A stretch of DNA of 64,000 bases from Hymenobacter artigasi (lineage in GTDB: Bacteria; Bacteroidota; Bacteroidia; Cytophagales; Hymenobacteraceae). The position numbers and the translations under genes were made by a program. The stretch covers positions 496,001 through 560,000 of the forward strand of contig NZ_JAAVTK010000001.1 of the NCBI RefSeq assembly GCF_012275535.1. The letters run 5' to 3'. The notes beneath the pieces were generated by a model. The model had not been told where the DNA came from, made no database searches, and saw only the letters and a program-made list of their open reading frames with translations. Positions 62,351 to 64,000 of the stretch are shown here, piece by piece. The stretch's first letter is position 1; every line of letters starts with the position of its first letter.

Positions 62351-63865
62351 TTACCGGTGGCCCAGCCAGGTTTCGGGGTTCAGGTTGGACGAGTTGTGCC
62401 ACACCTGAAACTGCACTTCCGACGTGCCCTCGGCATCGGTGGCCACGGTACCGATGACTTCCTTGGCACTCACGCGCTGGCCCTCGTGCACGCTCACGGA
62501 GCGCAGCTTGGCATACACCGTGAAGAAGTCGCCGTGCTGAATCATGACAATGGTGTTCATGCCCGCGATGTTGGCAATGGTGAGCACCTTGCCATCGAAG
62601 CACGACCGCACGGCCTCGTCGGCCCCGGTCTGAATATCGACGCCCCGGTTTTCCACGGTCACATTTTTCAGCACCGGGTGCGGGTGCCGGCCAAAGCGCT
62701 GGCTGATAAAGCCCCGGCTCACGGGCCAGGGCAGCCGCCCCCGGTTGCCGGCGAAGGACGACGACAGCCCGGCCGCTTCGGGCGTGAGGGCAATGCGGAC
62801 GGCACGGCGGTCGGCCGCGGCTTCGGCGGCCGTTTCGGGCGCGTCGCTTTCGGGAGCGGCCGTGGCATTATCGGCGTCGGAGTTGCTGGCGGTTTCCGGG
62901 TCGCGGCGGGTGCGGGCGACGCCGGCGCTATTGCGGGCGGCGGCAGCGCGGCGGGCATCGCGGGCGGCGGCCAGGGCGGCTTCGCGGCGGGCCGCCAGGC
63001 GAGCGGCCCGGGCGGCGCGGGCTATTTCTTCGCGCACCCGCTCGGCAATCAGGTTATCGAGGCGGTTCACGGACTGGCGGCGCTCTTCCAGCTCCTGGCG
63101 CAGGCCCTGCTCCTGCTGGCTGAGCTGCTGGACCATATCATCTTCTTTCGACTTGAGGCTGAGCAGGTTCTTATTCTCGCTCAGCTGGCTGTTCAGCAAG
63201 CTGCTTTTACGCTGCTGCTGCTTCGTCAGGCCCGAAAGCTCCTGGTGCAGCCGGTACTGCGTGCCCATGATGCGGGCCGCCTGCCGCTGCCGCTCCTCGG
63301 TGTACTGCCGGATGTAGCGCAGCCGCAGCGCAAACTGGTTGAACGACTCCGAAGCAAACAAAAACATGAGCCGATTGAAGCCATTAGCCGTTTTTGAAGC
63401 CGTGTAAAGCAGCCGTGAATATTCGGCCTTGAGCTGGGCCAGCGTTTGCTGGGTTTGAATAACCTGCTTAGCCGTCTGGTGCACGTTGGTTTCGATGCCT
63501 TGTAGCTGCGTCGAAATCCCCTGAATAACCTGCTTTTTCACCGTCAGCTTCTCGGTGATGACGTGGAGCTGGCCCAGGCTCACCTTTTTCTTTTCCTGGG
63601 TCTGGTTCAGGGCCTGGCTGGTCTTCTGAATCTGGCGGAGGTTGGTCTGGCGCTCGCGCTCCAGCTGCTCTTTGCTTTTGGCACGGGCCGGCCGGGGGCG
63701 GGCAGTGGCCTTTGTGCGGGCGGGCTGCTTGGTACTACGGGTGGCCTTGGCGGGCTGCCGCGTCGGCTTTGCAGCTTGCCTGGGCTTGCGTTGCTGCGCG
63801 CCTACGGGCCCGGTCAGCAGCAGCCCCAGTAGGGCGAATAGCCACCACCGGCCGCGAATAGCCAT
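62351..63865 (-). CDS. EnvC-like murein hydrolase activator (LytM/M23 domain)
   Basis: Periplasmic protein of 504 residues: signal peptide (to about residue 24, LTGPVGAQ), Lys/Arg/Pro/Thr-rich linker, long coiled coil (about 65-300), an Ala/Arg-rich stretch, then a LytM/M23 domain (about 385-504). The metal-site motifs are degenerate: ENRGVDIQ lacks the first histidine, and the last motif is VQFQVWH instead of HxH. It therefore fits the EnvC class that activates cell-wall amidases rather than an active peptidase. The start is ATG 63865; a GTG upstream would add 28 residues. Confidence 0.88.
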   Translation of the reverse strand: MAIRGRWWLFALLGLLLTGPVGAQQRKPRQAAKPTRQPAKATRSTKQPARTKATARPRPARAKSKEQLERERQTNLRQIQKTSQALNQTQEKKKVSLGQLHVITEKLTVKKQVIQGISTQLQGIETNVHQTAKQVIQTQQTLAQLKAEYSRLLYTASKTANGFNRLMFLFASESFNQFALRLRYIRQYTEERQRQAARIMGTQYRLHQELSGLTKQQQRKSSLLNSQLSENKNLLSLKSKEDDMVQQLSQQEQGLRQELEERRQSVNRLDNLIAERVREEIARAARAARLAARREAALAAARDARRAAAARNSAGVARTRRDPETASNSDADNATAAPESDAPETAAEAAADRRAVRIALTPEAAGLSSSFAGNRGRLPWPVSRGFISQRFGRHPHPVLKNVTVENRGVDIQTGADEAVRSCFDGKVLTIANIAGMNTIVMIQHGDFFTVYAKLRSVSVHEGQRVSAKEVIGTVATDAEGTSEVQFQVWHNSSNLNPETWLGHR

Positions 63866-63962
63866 CGCGCCAGCTTTCACCTCTGAAATAAGTGCCTTCT
63901 CAGCCTGTACTACCTGCTTATTCAACGTGTGCCATTCAAAACCCACCACTTATATGGCAGGG

Positions 63963-63970
63963 CAAAGGTA
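63963..63970 (-). promoter_or_regulatory. Candidate -7 element for the EnvC-like gene
   Basis: TACCTTTGCC on the minus strand matches TAnnTTTG and is about 100 bases before the ATG. The -33 region up to the window edge holds no TTG at the right spacing. Confidence 0.35.
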
Positions 63971-64000
63971 ATCGGGTGAGTGGTTGTTGATTGTTAATCA

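Noticed and set aside
1-64000. tRNA, rRNA, riboswitch, integrase and transposase genes
   Set aside because: I looked in the spacers and saw no cloverleaf, conserved rRNA text or riboswitch core, and no recognised protein is a recombinase. A covariance search could still find a small RNA I missed.

Overview
The window is a chromosomal segment of a high-G+C member of the Bacteroidota. The nearest fit I can infer is the order Cytophagales, family Hymenobacteraceae (Hymenobacter-like). Grounds: a nearly complete gliding/type IX secretion (T9SS) gene set, T9SS-sorted cargo proteins of both type A and type B, Oar-type and CarboxypepD-type TonB receptors, promoters of the form TTG-N18-20-TAnnTTTG, and gene starts without clear Shine-Dalgarno sequences. 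No rRNA, tRNA, CRISPR array, insertion sequence or phage gene was seen. The content is housekeeping plus envelope biogenesis.

Layout. 0-5.4 kb (minus): ATP synthase operon atpZ, atpI-like, atpB, atpE, atpF, atpH, atpA. 5.6-13.5 kb (plus): the T9SS lipoprotein SprE/PorW, a class A penicillin-binding protein and UvrC. 13.6-19.4 kb (minus): the T9SS core cluster porP/sprF, gldK, gldL, gldM, gldN. 19.6-24.1 kb (minus): lipB, an unknown gene, a WecA-like sugar-phosphate transferase, a DUF4271 membrane protein and hemD. 24.3-29.4 kb: yraN, a MORN-like lipoprotein and a large type B T9SS cargo protein. 29.5-32.1 kb (minus): a flippase and a family 4 glycosyltransferase. 32.2-40.6 kb (minus): two TonB-dependent receptors around a type A T9SS cargo protein. 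40.8-42.6 kb (plus): yicC and a small secreted protein. 42.7-58.3 kb (minus): a VanZ-M28 peptidase fusion, gcvH, the giant translocon gene sprA, ruvA, maeB and an MltD-like LysM protein. 58.4-63.9 kb: gatA, two tatA genes and an envC-like gene (minus), with one plus-strand GAF-LytTR gene placed among them.

How the parts work together. GldL-GldM is the proton-driven motor, GldK-GldN the periplasmic ring, SprA the outer-membrane translocon, SprE an associated lipoprotein, and PorP/SprF a partner barrel. Two proteins with T9SS C-terminal sorting domains in the same window are plausible cargo. LipB makes the octanoyl group that GcvH finally carries as lipoate. WecA, the flippase and the GT4 enzyme suggest surface glycan synthesis. 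PBP1A, the MltD-like lytic transglycosylase and the EnvC-like protein handle peptidoglycan.

The most unusual signal is in the spacers. Many gaps between genes hold long inverted repeats built from degenerate tandem copies of a 7-10 bp word, with a different word in nearly every gap. A second class is a three-copy family of near-perfect palindromes (26, 33 and 54 bp stems) whose stem sequences change together while part of the loop stays conserved. All five spacers measured between genes of the ATP synthase operon carry a hairpin or inverted repeat. I did not find a defence island or other clearly new multi-gene system.
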